A DNA stretch of 64,000 bases from Candidatus Zixiibacteriota bacterium (GCA_011056555.1 DSEQ01000037.1:1-64000); one strand, 5' to 3'. Counted from the stretch's first letter, positions 1-9,393 are shown. Numbers and translations: made by a program. The notes: generated by a model not told the origin, from the sequence alone.

Positions 1-2212
1 GTGCAGCCTGAGGAGTGTTCCACAGATCGACTATCCAGCAGCCGCCCGTTATCCTGGCACACTCAGGCACATAGTATTCACAGGTGAAAACCAGATTGAC
101 TGTAATATCGAAATCGTCAACACCCGGATCGTCAATATCAACTGTGATAGTACCGCTGTAATTGCCCTCTGCCAGCGTAGCTGAACTGGCAGTCCACGCG
201 ATAGTCGCCGGACTTGCACAGCCGGGAGCTCCGCTCCAGGAGGGATCATCGGAGAATCTCGGACCCACACCGGCATCGATCGGACCGGAGGCACCGGCAT
301 CCACTGAGAGCCAGCCGTCGTTGGGCGTAGCCGTGTAGTTCAATCCGACATTCCCGCTGTTGTTCAGCTGTATCTGTGCTGAGAAGCTGGCATCGGTATT
401 GCAGCCCGAAGTATTCCCATTAGGAGCGAGCGCAACCTCATTATAAGTCGGATCGGCCGGTACGGTTGACAGGCTGGGATTATTTCCGACATCAGCCATG
501 GTGAAACAGGGCCAGGTCATGAACATAAGCGGGTTGTCAGTCTCGTGGCCCTCACCTCGGCCATACCATATTCCCGGATCCTTATCTTCCATATAGAAAA
601 TCATAAGGCTGTCGGTGGAGTAACGCGCCATGCTTGGATAAGTTTCATGGAAGCATTCGCCAACAAGACAGCTGTCTGACGGTGTCTGTGAAAGGTTGAT
701 TGCTTCGGTCCAGGTCTTACCCATGCTGCCCGAGGCGGCATCGGAACCGACAACCAGAAGGTCAGCAACCTGGTATAAAGCTGTGTCTCCCACTATGCCT
801 GCACCGATTTCAAATGAAGTGTCGCCGACAGGATTGGCGCCATAACGCATGAAAGAAATATACAGCTTATCATTACACCAGGAGACATTAGGCTTGGCCA
901 CCGTCCAGTGGAAAGTCGGGAGGGACCCGCTATAGAACGTCGGGTGGCTGGCATCATAAGCTACCGAGATACAATCGTTGCCGCTGTCGTAGTGATACAG
1001 CTTACCGGTGTAGTAAAGCGTGCACTGGGTATCATCGGAATTATCCGGCGTGCCGCGGTTAACCGAGAACCAGACCAGGTGCAGGTTGCCATTGGGATCG
1101 ACCATGGCCGAAAGATCATAGGTGGCCGGGTCAGTATTTTGCGTTGCAAAGCCGCTCAAGTAGTCGGTTACATAGGTTATCGGACCCCATGTGGATCCGC
1201 CGTCAATGGACTTCCTGTAAACAACATCGGAGCCCAGCTGGTAATGCCCAACGCCATTGGCATGGCAGGGATCCTGGGTGCCAGTATAGTAACCCAGGGG
1301 CTTCAGGTAGCAATAGTAAACATCGTCAGTGGTTTTGTCGGCCACAACAAGCTGCGAGATCAAATAGGCAGAATCCATGAAGATCGGGCCTTCCCACGGA
1401 TTGGCACCTACCTTGCGGTAGTAGACAAGTGTCGATGTCTCTATCGCGGCATCCGGTTCGTTGCCGCAGCCAAACTCATTCGAGGCTGCATGGATCACAA
1501 CTTCGCCGGCTGAATTTGTGTCAACGTCGATGTGAGGCCAGATATAAGGGGTAGTCTGGGCATTTTGGTCACCGCAATAACCGGTCTGGATGTTGCCAGT
1601 ATTGGGGGGACCGGGCATACTGTCAGCAGCAAAATTGTACATATCGCTGGGACAGGGTCCGGCAACGCCGCCCATTGACCAGGTGCGGGTACCGTTAGTA
1701 AAATGATACCCCGTTACAGAATAGCCGTTCTTCGGATCAGTATCTGCATTAACATATCCTGATCTATCATCGCTGATAGCCGCAAGGCCTCCGACTGTAA
1801 AGTCCCAGACTCCTCCCGACCAGTCAAATACGGCCTGTTTGTTCTGGCGTAAAGTAGAAGAACCCACAATAAACTGATCCATATAGATCATATAAACATA
1901 GTCACATCCGGCATTGTAGTAACCGCCATAGGCAATCTGACGTCCCAGAGCTGTATTAGCCTGGCCGTCCGTGCTCGATACTGTGTTACTATACAACTGC
2001 CGTGTCGGTGCAAATGTCTGAGCAATAGACTGCGAAGCATAGGGTTTAACACCCATCATCTGCATCTGATCCGGATAATCAACAAACAGCTTGGCATCAC
2101 GGATTTCGACCGTTTTTGACAGCTGGGGGTTGACAGCCGAATCCTTTGCCGCAACACTCATGCTTAGAACGAAAAGTGTGAGGAAAAGAATAACTGAAAA
2201 TTTCTTCAGCAT
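1..2212 (-). CDS. Secreted Asp-box (BNR/sialidase-like repeat) protein, partial at window edge
   Basis: Reading the minus strand from an ATG at 2212 gives one uninterrupted frame to base 2, at least 737 residues, running off the left edge. The start follows an AAAGGAG ribosome site. The N-terminus is a clear Sec signal peptide (MLKKFSVILFLTLFVLSMSVAA). The body is rich in Gly, Asp, Tyr and Trp and looks all-beta. It contains a textbook Asp-box, SIDGGSTW, in a stretch reading as sialidase-like (YRKSIDGGSTWGPITY). The far end (nearest base 1) looks like an Ig-like repeat module. By analogy with the other secreted proteins here, the missing C-terminus may carry a dockerin-like tail. No catalytic function can be assigned; Asp-boxes also occur in non-enzymatic propellers. 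Confidence 0.85.
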   Translation of the reverse strand, partial: MLKKFSVILFLTLFVLSMSVAAKDSAVNPQLSKTVEIRDAKLFVDYPDQMQMMGVKPYASQSIAQTFAPTRQLYSNTVSSTDGQANTALGRQIAYGGYYNAGCDYVYMIYMDQFIVGSSTLRQNKQAVFDWSGGVWDFTVGGLAAISDDRSGYVNADTDPKNGYSVTGYHFTNGTRTWSMGGVAGPCPSDMYNFAADSMPGPPNTGNIQTGYCGDQNAQTTPYIWPHIDVDTNSAGEVVIHAASNEFGCGNEPDAAIETSTLVYYRKVGANPWEGPIFMDSAYLISQLVVADKTTDDVYYCYLKPLGYYTGTQDPCHANGVGHYQLGSDVVYRKSIDGGSTWGPITYVTDYLSGFATQNTDPATYDLSAMVDPNGNLHLVWFSVNRGTPDNSDDTQCTLYYTGKLYHYDSGNDCISVAYDASHPTFYSGSLPTFHWTVAKPNVSWCNDKLYISFMRYGANPVGDTSFEIGAGIVGDTALYQVADLLVVGSDAASGSMGKTWTEAINLSQTPSDSCLVGECFHETYPSMARYSTDSLMIFYMEDKDPGIWYGRGEGHETDNPLMFMTWPCFTMADVGNNPSLSTVPADPTYNEVALAPNGNTSGCNTDASFSAQIQLNNSGNVGLNYTATPNDGWLSVDAGASGPIDAGVGPRFSDDPSWSGAPGCASPATIAWTASSATLAEGNYSGTITVDIDDPGVDDFDITVNLVFTCEYYVPECARITGGCWIVDLWNTPQAA

Positions 2213-2651
2213 CTCTCAACTCCTTTCAAGATTACTTCAAGAAAAGACAAACCTTTATTCAATAAAATTCTGGAGTCCCTCTGTCATAAAGGACCCCCGA
2301 CTGCTCAATCGTGACCATCCACCTCCTTTCCCACAACAAATGATATATAGATTAAAACTCTCTACTCGTTGGCGGCTTACGGGTAAAAACAAATAGTTCG
2401 GCATGTATCTCGTCCACTGTTGACTGCCCAGTGTTGCCTCTAAGCTAACCTAAATAATAATAATAATTTTAAAAAAATCAAGTAGTATTCGTATCATATT
2501 AAGAATCTATTTAGTCTGGAGTTCGCAATCGGAGGAATGTATATTGCCTCTGAATTTGGATTATTTTTAGCCGCTTTGATTGAATTGAACCTATTTGGCT
2601 TGATTTCATAGACTTAAGCCGTCGATTTTTGAGATTTTTGAGCGATTCTGC

Positions 2652-2680
2652 TTGACGGATTTTGTGAAAATTTTTACAAT
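2652..2680 (+). promoter_or_regulatory. Candidate sigma-70 promoter for the redox operon
   Basis: TTGACG (2652-2657), a 17-base spacer and TACAAT (2675-2680) give a near-consensus promoter in the 756-base gap 2213-2968. It would start transcription about 280 bases before the NuoE-like gene. The rest of the gap is AT-rich near 2455-2480 and holds no gene I can support. Confidence 0.55.
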
Positions 2681-2968
2681 ATTACTTTACTCAAACATCT
2701 TGACGCCTGGCAAGGGGTGTTTGCAGTCAATAAAGCATGTGGATACTTTTTACAACGGGTTTTTTTGCTTGTGCATTGCCTGAAGGCGAATCCTGACTCT
2801 GAGATTTTGTGCCCGGGGACTACTGTTTTCTGTCCGAAGTTGCTCCATCTCGGCAGACCATCCAGGGGTTCCGGATTATCGACACCCGCCGGTAACCGGA
2901 GCATATCGGGTTACTCGCCCAGTTTTGAAAATAGGATCTGTATATCTTATAATTAGAGAGGTCATGTT

Positions 2969-3805
2969 ATGCAACAGGTTGAGATCGCTGATATCCTTGC
3001 GCGGCATGGCGAGAAGGAGGGTGGGCTGATTTCCATCCTCGAGAGTATCCAGGCCAAATACGGCTATCTTCCCCGCGAGGCACTGGAAGAAGTCGCCGAA
3101 AAAACCGGGCATGCGCTGGTTGATGTCTACGGGGTGGCGACTTTCTATAAGGCCTTCAGCCTCAAGCCCAGGGGAAAACACCTGATATCCGTATGTCTGG
3201 GTACGGCCTGCCATGTGCGCGGAGGTCCGCAGATTGCCAAGGAGGTCAAACGGCAACTGGGCATCAGACCGGGAGAAACCACCCCCGACAAGGAATTTAC
3301 ACTGGAGACAGTGAACTGCCTGGGGGCATGTGCCCTGGGCCCGGTGGTCGTCATCGACGGCCATTATTTCCCAAATGTAAAGACCTCCATGGTGAAAGGT
3401 ATCATCGACCGGGCCAGGGATGGACTGGACAAGGTAGAGGTCGATAAAGATGCCAGGGTGTTCCCGATCGAGGTCAGCTGTGCGCGCTGTAATCACAGTC
3501 TGATGGATACCGAACATAAGCTCGATGGGTACCCGTCGGTTCGCGTGACGGTATCGTTTGGACAGAAACACGGCTGGCTGGAGCTTTCCAGCCTTTACGG
3601 CAGTTACAACACCAGCTCCAAGTATGAGATTCCTGAAAATACGATCGTGAATTTCTTCTGTCCCTATTGCAATGCCGAGCTGATGGGCGGATCTCTGTGC
3701 AGTGAATGCGGGGCGCCCATGGTTCCGATGATTGTGCGGGGAGGAGGCATGGTGCAGATCTGCTCACGCAAAGGCTGTAAAGGGCATATGCTGGATTTGC
3801 TGTAA
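2969..3805 (+). CDS. NuoE-like [2Fe-2S] subunit with C-terminal zinc-ribbon extension
   Basis: The first 155 residues are a thioredoxin-like [2Fe-2S] domain of the NuoE / HydC (complex I 24-kDa) family. The ligands are C76 and C81 (CLGTAC), then C117 and C121 (CLGAC), the usual Cx4C...Cx3C pattern. NuoE passes electrons between a NuoF flavin site and other clusters. Residues 160-278 are an extension not found in ordinary NuoE: CxxC pairs at 171/174, 231/234 and 244/247, plus C265/C270, arranged like zinc ribbons. The start follows GAGAGGT. The next gene, 68 bases on, is NuoF-like, so this is the first gene of a four-gene operon. The tail may dock the partner proteins or hold extra metal; this is inferred. 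Confidence 0.9.
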   Translation: MQQVEIADILARHGEKEGGLISILESIQAKYGYLPREALEEVAEKTGHALVDVYGVATFYKAFSLKPRGKHLISVCLGTACHVRGGPQIAKEVKRQLGIRPGETTPDKEFTLETVNCLGACALGPVVVIDGHYFPNVKTSMVKGIIDRARDGLDKVEVDKDARVFPIEVSCARCNHSLMDTEHKLDGYPSVRVTVSFGQKHGWLELSSLYGSYNTSSKYEIPENTIVNFFCPYCNAELMGGSLCSECGAPMVPMIVRGGGMVQICSRKGCKGHMLDLL

Positions 3806-3873
3806 TGTTTCAAGCAGATGTGGTTTAAAATAAATCAACTGGAATTAGACAAAAATATAATCGGGATAGCTCT

Positions 3874-6800
3874 ATGCAAAGACTGAGATCACTTGACGAA
3901 TTTAAATTATTGCGCGACAGGATTACCAGTGAAAAGGATCCGCGCACGATAATGGTAATTCCGACCGGTACCTGCGGCCAGGCCAGCGGCGCCAATGACC
4001 TGATCCGAATGGCCAAGCGCGTACTGCTGGAAAAAGAACTGATCGGAAAAATCGGTCTGCGAATTACCGGATGCCATGGATTCTGCGAAATGGAGCCTTC
4101 TCTTCTGATTGAACCCGAGGGGACCTTCTATCCAAAAGTCAAGATCGACGATATCCCCCGGATAATTGATGCTATCTGCAAAAAAGAGGTCGTGAAAGAC
4201 CTGCTTTATGTGGACCCGGAAAGCGGACGCTCCATTGCCAGGCAGTCCAAAATTCCGTTTTTCGCAAGGCAGGTACGGACGCTGATGTCGCAGAATGAGA
4301 AGATCGATCCGATCCGCATTTTCCAATACATCGAAAATGGAGGTTATTCCGCGCTGGCTAAGATATTTGAAGCCAGAAATCCTCTGGCGATAATAGAAGA
4401 GGTGAAGAAATCCGGCCTGAGAGGGCGCGGAGGGGCGGGATTTCCGACCGGACTGAAATGGGAACTTCTGGCCAAGCAGCCGGGGAAGCGCGGAAAATAT
4501 CTTGTATGTAATGCCGATGAAGGCGATCCGGGCGCCTATATGGATCGCAGCCTTCTGGAAGGCAATCCGCATAGTATTATCGAGGGAATGATAATAGGCG
4601 CCTATGCTACCGGGGCCACTGACGGCGTAATTTATGTACGGAATGAATACCCTTTGGCCATCAAACACCTGACTATCGCCCTTCGGCAGGCACGCGAGAT
4701 GGGCTTCCTGGGAGAAGATATAATCAACACCCGCTTTTCATTCGATATAAAACTTGTTCGGGGAGCCGGCGCCTTTGTCTGCGGCGAGGAGACCTCGCTG
4801 ATACATTCAATCGAAGGAAAAATCGGAGAACCCCGGCAGAGACCGCCCTTCCCGGTTCAAAAGGGAATCTTCGGCAAGCCCACTGCTATCAACAATGTCG
4901 AAACCTGGGCCAATATACCGCTCATAATTCGCAAGGGTTCTGAAGAATATGCCAAGGTTGGGACACCCCATAACTCCGGCACAAAAATCTTCAGCCTGGT
5001 GGGCAAGGTGAGAAATACCGGCTTGGTCGAGGTGCCTATGGGGACCACCATTGGTGAGATTGTCAATGAGATCGGCGGCGGTTCAGTCGGCAGCTCGAAG
5101 ATAAAGGCGGTTCAGACCGGCGGGCCATCAGGGGGATGCATACCCGCCAATATGTTCAACATGCCAATCGATTATGATAGTCTCAGCCGGGCCGGTTCGA
5201 TTATGGGCTCCGGCGGCATGATAGTAATGGATGAGAATACCTGCATGGTAGATATCGCCAAATACTACATGAACTTCCTCAAGGATGAATCCTGCGGCAA
5301 ATGTTTCACCTGCCGCAAAGGGACGCAGAGGATGTTTGAAATTCTCGATGATATCTCCAAGGGTCTGGCCACTGTTCAGGATATCGATTTGCTAGAGGAG
5401 CTGGCCTATGTCGTCAAGGATACCTCCATGTGCGGTTTGGGACAATCGGCGCCCAACCCGATTCTCTCCAATATGCGCTATTTCAAGGATGAATATCTGG
5501 AACATGTGATGGACAAAAAGTGCGACGCGGGAGTCTGTCGGGAGCTGGTGGGCGCACCCTGCCAGGCCGCCTGTCCTCTGGGCACCGAAGCCTGGCGTTA
5601 TGTGGCGCATATCGCGAGGGGCGAATATGACGAGGCCTACATGGCAATCAAGGAAGCCAATCCATTTCCCTCGGTATGTGCGCGGGTGTGCAACCATCCC
5701 TGCGAAAGCAAATGCCGGGCAGGCACGAGCGGCGGCGATCCAATAGCAATCAGAGCCTTAAAACGCTTTGTGACCGACCGCGTTGATCCCCGCATATATC
5801 AGCCCAAGAGCCGCCCTGATGCAGTTACCAATGGTGACAAGGTAGCGATTATTGGAGCAGGTCCGGCAGGGCTCACGGCCGCGCATTATCTCTCTTTAAA
5901 AGGATATAAATCCACTGTCTTCGACTCCGAAAGCAAAGCCGGCGGCATGATGTTTACGGCTATTCCGGCCTATCGTCTGCCGCGAGAGGTAATCGAGAAA
6001 GAGATTGAGAGCCTGCTCGATGAGAATGTCACTTTGCAGTGCGAAACCGCTCTGGGCAAGGATATCACTATAGACGGGCTATTTGAGGACGGCTATAAAG
6101 CGGTGTTCCTTGCGCTTGGAGCCCATAAATCGAGGCCCTTGAGGATCGAGGGCGAGAATGCCGAGGGAGTCTATCCCTCGATACAATTCCTGAGAGAATT
6201 CAATGTCAGCGGGAAGAAGGTGGCGAAAGGCGCAGTGGGGGTGATCGGCGGAGGAAACTCGGCGGTCGATGCCGCCCGTGTGGCCATCCGCCAGGAGGAT
6301 GTCGACAGTGTCACTATCTTCTACCGCAGGACCCGCAACGAGATGCCGGCCTACCCGGAGGAGATCGAGGCCGCCATCCAGGAAGGTATCAAAATTGAAC
6401 CGTTGATTTCACCAAACCGGGTGATAACATCCGGCGGAAAGCTGAGCGGCATTGAATGTGTGGCCAACATGCTGGGGGAGAGGGACGCCAGCGGCCGCCG
6501 CCTTCCTGTACCGATCGAAAACAGCGAGTTCATAGTGCCCCTGGATACACTGATTGTGGCGATCAGCGAGGGTTCCGATATCGATTGCCTCTCCGTGGCG
6601 AGTTCGATGCAGATAGAGACTGATGTCAGGTCCAGCACTGTCGTGGTCGATCCGGATACATTGAGTACCAATCGTCCCGGCGTGTTCGCGGGCGGTGACC
6701 TGGTTACAGGCCCAAACACAATAGTTGATGCCATCGCCGCAGGCAAAAAGGCCGCGGTGATGATTGATAGATATATAAAGGGCGAGGAGCTCAGGCAGAT

Positions 6801-7059
6801 ACCGCGCATCAAGCTTCCAGAAATATATGTACCACCTCCGGATAATGGTGACTCGGTAGAAGCCGCCAGGAAGAGAGTGGCAACCCCGCGCGCCTTGGTG
6901 GAGTGGCGCAAGCGGGGTTTTGCCGAGGTCGAGATGTCTCTGACCAAAGAGGAAGCCAAACGCGAGGCTCTCAGGTGTATGCGCTGCGACCTCGAGTTTA
7001 CCAAGCCGGAAATAGAGCATGAAGAAGAACTTGTGACTGCGGAAGGGAGCAAGTTATGA
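3874..7059 (+). CDS. NuoF-GltD fusion flavoprotein (NADH/FMN module plus NAD(P)H:FAD module)
   Basis: A 1061-residue fusion. Residues 1-110 are a thioredoxin-like domain with C34, C67 and C71; the fourth usual ligand is not visible. Residues 145-545 are NuoF: FMN/NADH motifs GRGGAGFPTG (near 185) and CNADEGDPGA (212-221), GAGAFVCGEE (298-306), and the 4Fe-4S ligands C474, C477, C480 and C520. Residues 555-1000 resemble GltD/NfnB: C563, C567, C602, C606, C610 and C614 for 4Fe-4S clusters, the FAD site GAGPAG (661-666) and the second nucleotide site GGGNSAVDA (792-800). A CxxC lies at 1035/1038. Both nucleotide modules appear intact, so one polypeptide could bind NAD(H) and NADP(H). Its stop overlaps the next start by four bases (ATGA), indicating coupled translation. 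Confidence 0.92.
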   Translation: MQRLRSLDEFKLLRDRITSEKDPRTIMVIPTGTCGQASGANDLIRMAKRVLLEKELIGKIGLRITGCHGFCEMEPSLLIEPEGTFYPKVKIDDIPRIIDAICKKEVVKDLLYVDPESGRSIARQSKIPFFARQVRTLMSQNEKIDPIRIFQYIENGGYSALAKIFEARNPLAIIEEVKKSGLRGRGGAGFPTGLKWELLAKQPGKRGKYLVCNADEGDPGAYMDRSLLEGNPHSIIEGMIIGAYATGATDGVIYVRNEYPLAIKHLTIALRQAREMGFLGEDIINTRFSFDIKLVRGAGAFVCGEETSLIHSIEGKIGEPRQRPPFPVQKGIFGKPTAINNVETWANIPLIIRKGSEEYAKVGTPHNSGTKIFSLVGKVRNTGLVEVPMGTTIGEIVNEIGGGSVGSSKIKAVQTGGPSGGCIPANMFNMPIDYDSLSRAGSIMGSGGMIVMDENTCMVDIAKYYMNFLKDESCGKCFTCRKGTQRMFEILDDISKGLATVQDIDLLEELAYVVKDTSMCGLGQSAPNPILSNMRYFKDEYLEHVMDKKCDAGVCRELVGAPCQAACPLGTEAWRYVAHIARGEYDEAYMAIKEANPFPSVCARVCNHPCESKCRAGTSGGDPIAIRALKRFVTDRVDPRIYQPKSRPDAVTNGDKVAIIGAGPAGLTAAHYLSLKGYKSTVFDSESKAGGMMFTAIPAYRLPREVIEKEIESLLDENVTLQCETALGKDITIDGLFEDGYKAVFLALGAHKSRPLRIEGENAEGVYPSIQFLREFNVSGKKVAKGAVGVIGGGNSAVDAARVAIRQEDVDSVTIFYRRTRNEMPAYPEEIEAAIQEGIKIEPLISPNRVITSGGKLSGIECVANMLGERDASGRRLPVPIENSEFIVPLDTLIVAISEGSDIDCLSVASSMQIETDVRSSTVVVDPDTLSTNRPGVFAGGDLVTGPNTIVDAIAAGKKAAVMIDRYIKGEELRQIPRIKLPEIYVPPPDNGDSVEAARKRVATPRALVEWRKRGFAEVEMSLTKEEAKREALRCMRCDLEFTKPEIEHEEELVTAEGSKL

Positions 7060-7739
7060 TAAAGTTGAAGATAAACGGCGTTGATGTCAGTGTTGAAGAA
7101 GGCTCGACAGTCCTGGAAGCCGCGCAGTTTCTGGGCTTTCCGATCCCGACTCTCTGCCATATGGAGGGGCTGACCCCCTACGGCGCTTGCCGCCTGTGCG
7201 TGGTGGAGATCGGCAATCCGCCCCGTTCCAAGCTGGTAAGTTCCTGCACTTATCCCGCCGAGGACGGTCTGGTGGTGCGTACCTCCTCGGAAAGGGTGAT
7301 GAGGGCGCGCAGGATGATTATCGAGCTTTTGCTGGCTACCTGTCCTCAATCGAAGATAATCCAGGACCTGGCTTCAAAGTTCAATGTCCGCCAGCAGAGG
7401 TTCAAACAGGAATACGAGGATTGTATTCTCTGCGGTCTGTGTGTGCGGATGTGCGAGGAGCAGATGATGGCCAAGGCCATCGGCTTCCGTGGGCGCGGTG
7501 AAAACCGCTCCATCGGCACACCCTTCGATATCAAGTCCGAGGTCTGTCGTCAATGCGGAGGCTGTATCTACGTCTGCCCGGCCTGCCAGCTCAGGTGCAC
7601 ATACAATGAGCCTGAGAAGGCTATCTGCGGCGGATGTGCCAATCTGGCTCCGCCCTGTCTGGAAAAAGAGAATTTTCACGATATGATGTGTTACATGGAC
7701 CCCTGTGTGGCCTGTGAAATCAGAAAAGAAAATAATTAG
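7056..7739 (+). CDS. NuoG-N-terminal-like [2Fe-2S]/2x[4Fe-4S] ferredoxin subunit
   Basis: Residues 1-75 are a plant-type [2Fe-2S] ferredoxin fold with C34, C45, C48 and C64, as at the N-terminus of NuoG and of [FeFe] hydrogenases. Two 4Fe-4S binding runs follow: C123, C126, C129, C133 and C164, C167, C170, C174. The last 50 residues hold several more cysteines (CxxC at 191/194, then near 201, 212 and 217), more than a simple ferredoxin needs. The molybdopterin-like part of NuoG and the H-cluster domain of hydrogenase are both absent, so this is an electron-wiring subunit. It overlaps the NuoF-GltD gene by four bases and lies 17 bases before the FMN protein. Confidence 0.88.
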   Translation: MIKLKINGVDVSVEEGSTVLEAAQFLGFPIPTLCHMEGLTPYGACRLCVVEIGNPPRSKLVSSCTYPAEDGLVVRTSSERVMRARRMIIELLLATCPQSKIIQDLASKFNVRQQRFKQEYEDCILCGLCVRMCEEQMMAKAIGFRGRGENRSIGTPFDIKSEVCRQCGGCIYVCPACQLRCTYNEPEKAICGGCANLAPPCLEKENFHDMMCYMDPCVACEIRKENN

Positions 7740-7756
7740 AAGGAGGAATACATAAA

Positions 7757-9340
7757 ATGTCACTGTCCAGAGTAAACGCCTCGGCGGCCACCCTGACAAA
7801 AAACAGAACCGAGGACTCCATTGTGCCATCCTCGGGCATGTGCGTCACCTGTGTGGATGGCTGCATTGGTATGTGCGAAATCGGCAAATCCGCCTACCGC
7901 GGGCATGAGGTTATTTATCCGCAGCCGTTCGGGGTCATAACCACAGCGGGCGAGAAAGTCTATCCTGTGGATTATTCGCATTTTAATATTATGGGCGGGG
8001 TCGTCGGAGCCAGTGGAATCGAGGCCGACAGCGATAAAGCTGTTTTTCCGAATGTCAACCTGGAAGTAAGATTCGGGCAGGACAAGGGCCTGAAATTCCG
8101 TTATCCCTGGATCATTCCCGGCATCGGTTCAACCGATATCGCCAAGAACAACTGGGAGGGTCTGGCAATCGGAACCGCTTTGGCCGGCACCGGCCTGACG
8201 ATAGGCGAGAATGTCGTCGGAATGGATGTCGAGGCGAAAATCGAAAATGGCCGCGTGGTCGACACAGTCGACCTCAAGCGCAGGGTCAAACTCTTTATGG
8301 ACCACCAGCGCGACGGCTACGGAGCCATAATTGTTCAGGCCAATATCGAGGATACACGTCTGGGCACCCAGGAATATGCGATCGAGAAACTCGGCGTGCA
8401 GTGTGTCGAGCTTAAATGGGGACAGGGCGCCAAGAATATCGGCGGGGAGGTCAAAATCCGCGACTTGAAGAAGGCCCAGCTTCTGTATGACCGCGGCTAT
8501 GTCGTGCTTCCGAATCCCACCGATCCCGACGTCATCAAAGCCTTCGAAAGAGGAGCCTTCAAGGAATTCGAGCGCCATTCTCGCGTCGGCATGGTCACAG
8601 AAGAGGGTTTTGCACAGAGAGTGGAGGAACTCCGTGCAGCAGGCGCCAAATATGTATTCCTTAAGACCGGCGCCTATCGTCCGGCAGCTCTTGCACAGGC
8701 CCTGAAATATGCCTCCAAATACAAAATCGACCTTCTCACTGTCGATGGTGCAGGCGGCGGGACAGGTATGAGCCCCTGGAGGATGATGAACGAGTGGGGT
8801 ATGCCCCCGGTCGAGCTGCATTCGCTGCTGTATAAATATTGCAAGATGCTCGATGATAAGGGAGAATATATTCCTGCGATCGCTCTGGCTGGGGGATTCA
8901 CATTTGAAGACCAGATTTTCAAAGGTCTGGCAATGTGTGCGCCATATGCCAAACTCGTTGGCATGGCCAGGAGCCCGATCGCGGCAGCCATGGTCGGTAA
9001 GACCATTGGCATGGCCATCAAATCGCATCAGATCCCGGTCTATGTCGAGCGCTTTGGCGACAGTATAGATGAGATATTCGTGACCGCAGCCGATTTGCGC
9101 AAGGAGCTCGGCGATGCCGAATTCGAGCAGGTGCCCACCGGCGCAATCGGACTGTATACATATTATGAGCGTCTCGCTCAGGGTCTGCGCCAGCTTATGG
9201 CCGGCAGCAGAAAATTCGGCACCGAATATATGACCCGCGATGACCTGGGTTCGCTCACACATGAGGCGGCCGAAATCAGCGGAATTCCGTATATTATGGA
9301 TCTCGACAAGGAACAGGCGGAAAAAATCATAAACGGTTAA
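7757..9340 (+). CDS. GltS-type FMN-binding protein (glutamate synthase family, no glutaminase domain)
   Basis: A 527-residue protein of the FMN-binding glutamate synthase family (TIM-barrel GltS_FMN fold). The family's glycine-rich FMN/substrate loop is at 331-340 (GAGGGTGMSP). The N-terminus has a CX2CX3CX3C motif (C29, C32, C36, C40) suited to a 4Fe-4S cluster. The class-II glutaminase domain and the C-terminal GltB barrel are absent, and I do not see the usual 3Fe-4S CxxxxxCHxxxC motif after the FMN loop. The start follows a perfect AGGAGG. The gene closes the redox operon before a strong terminator. It could be an ammonia-dependent glutamate synthase fed by the preceding subunits, or act on an unknown substrate. 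Confidence 0.85.
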   Translation: MSLSRVNASAATLTKNRTEDSIVPSSGMCVTCVDGCIGMCEIGKSAYRGHEVIYPQPFGVITTAGEKVYPVDYSHFNIMGGVVGASGIEADSDKAVFPNVNLEVRFGQDKGLKFRYPWIIPGIGSTDIAKNNWEGLAIGTALAGTGLTIGENVVGMDVEAKIENGRVVDTVDLKRRVKLFMDHQRDGYGAIIVQANIEDTRLGTQEYAIEKLGVQCVELKWGQGAKNIGGEVKIRDLKKAQLLYDRGYVVLPNPTDPDVIKAFERGAFKEFERHSRVGMVTEEGFAQRVEELRAAGAKYVFLKTGAYRPAALAQALKYASKYKIDLLTVDGAGGGTGMSPWRMMNEWGMPPVELHSLLYKYCKMLDDKGEYIPAIALAGGFTFEDQIFKGLAMCAPYAKLVGMARSPIAAAMVGKTIGMAIKSHQIPVYVERFGDSIDEIFVTAADLRKELGDAEFEQVPTGAIGLYTYYERLAQGLRQLMAGSRKFGTEYMTRDDLGSLTHEAAEISGIPYIMDLDKEQAEKIING

Positions 9341-9360
9341 TCAGTTTATCCTGCCAATAA

Positions 9361-9393
9361 AAAGCCGGCATTGATTCAATGCCGGCTTTCTTA
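9361..9393 (+). terminator. Rho-independent terminator of the redox operon
   Basis: A 14-bp perfect stem (AAAGCCGGCATTGA pairing with TCAATGCCGGCTTT) with a minimal loop, followed by a short T-rich stretch, 20 bases after the last stop codon. Confidence 0.85.

Noticed and set aside
908-1513. 201-residue plus-strand open frame
   Set aside because: It lies antisense to the continuous secreted Asp-box protein, has no ribosome site and has a composition typical of antisense frames.
2876-3571. 231-residue minus-strand open frame
   Set aside because: Antisense to the NuoE-like gene, which has full family motifs.
6351-7349. 332-residue minus-strand open frame
   Set aside because: Antisense to the NuoF-GltD fusion and ferredoxin genes; no recognisable fold.
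8129-9262. 377-residue minus-strand open frame
   Set aside because: Antisense to the GltS-FMN gene; no ribosome site or known domain.
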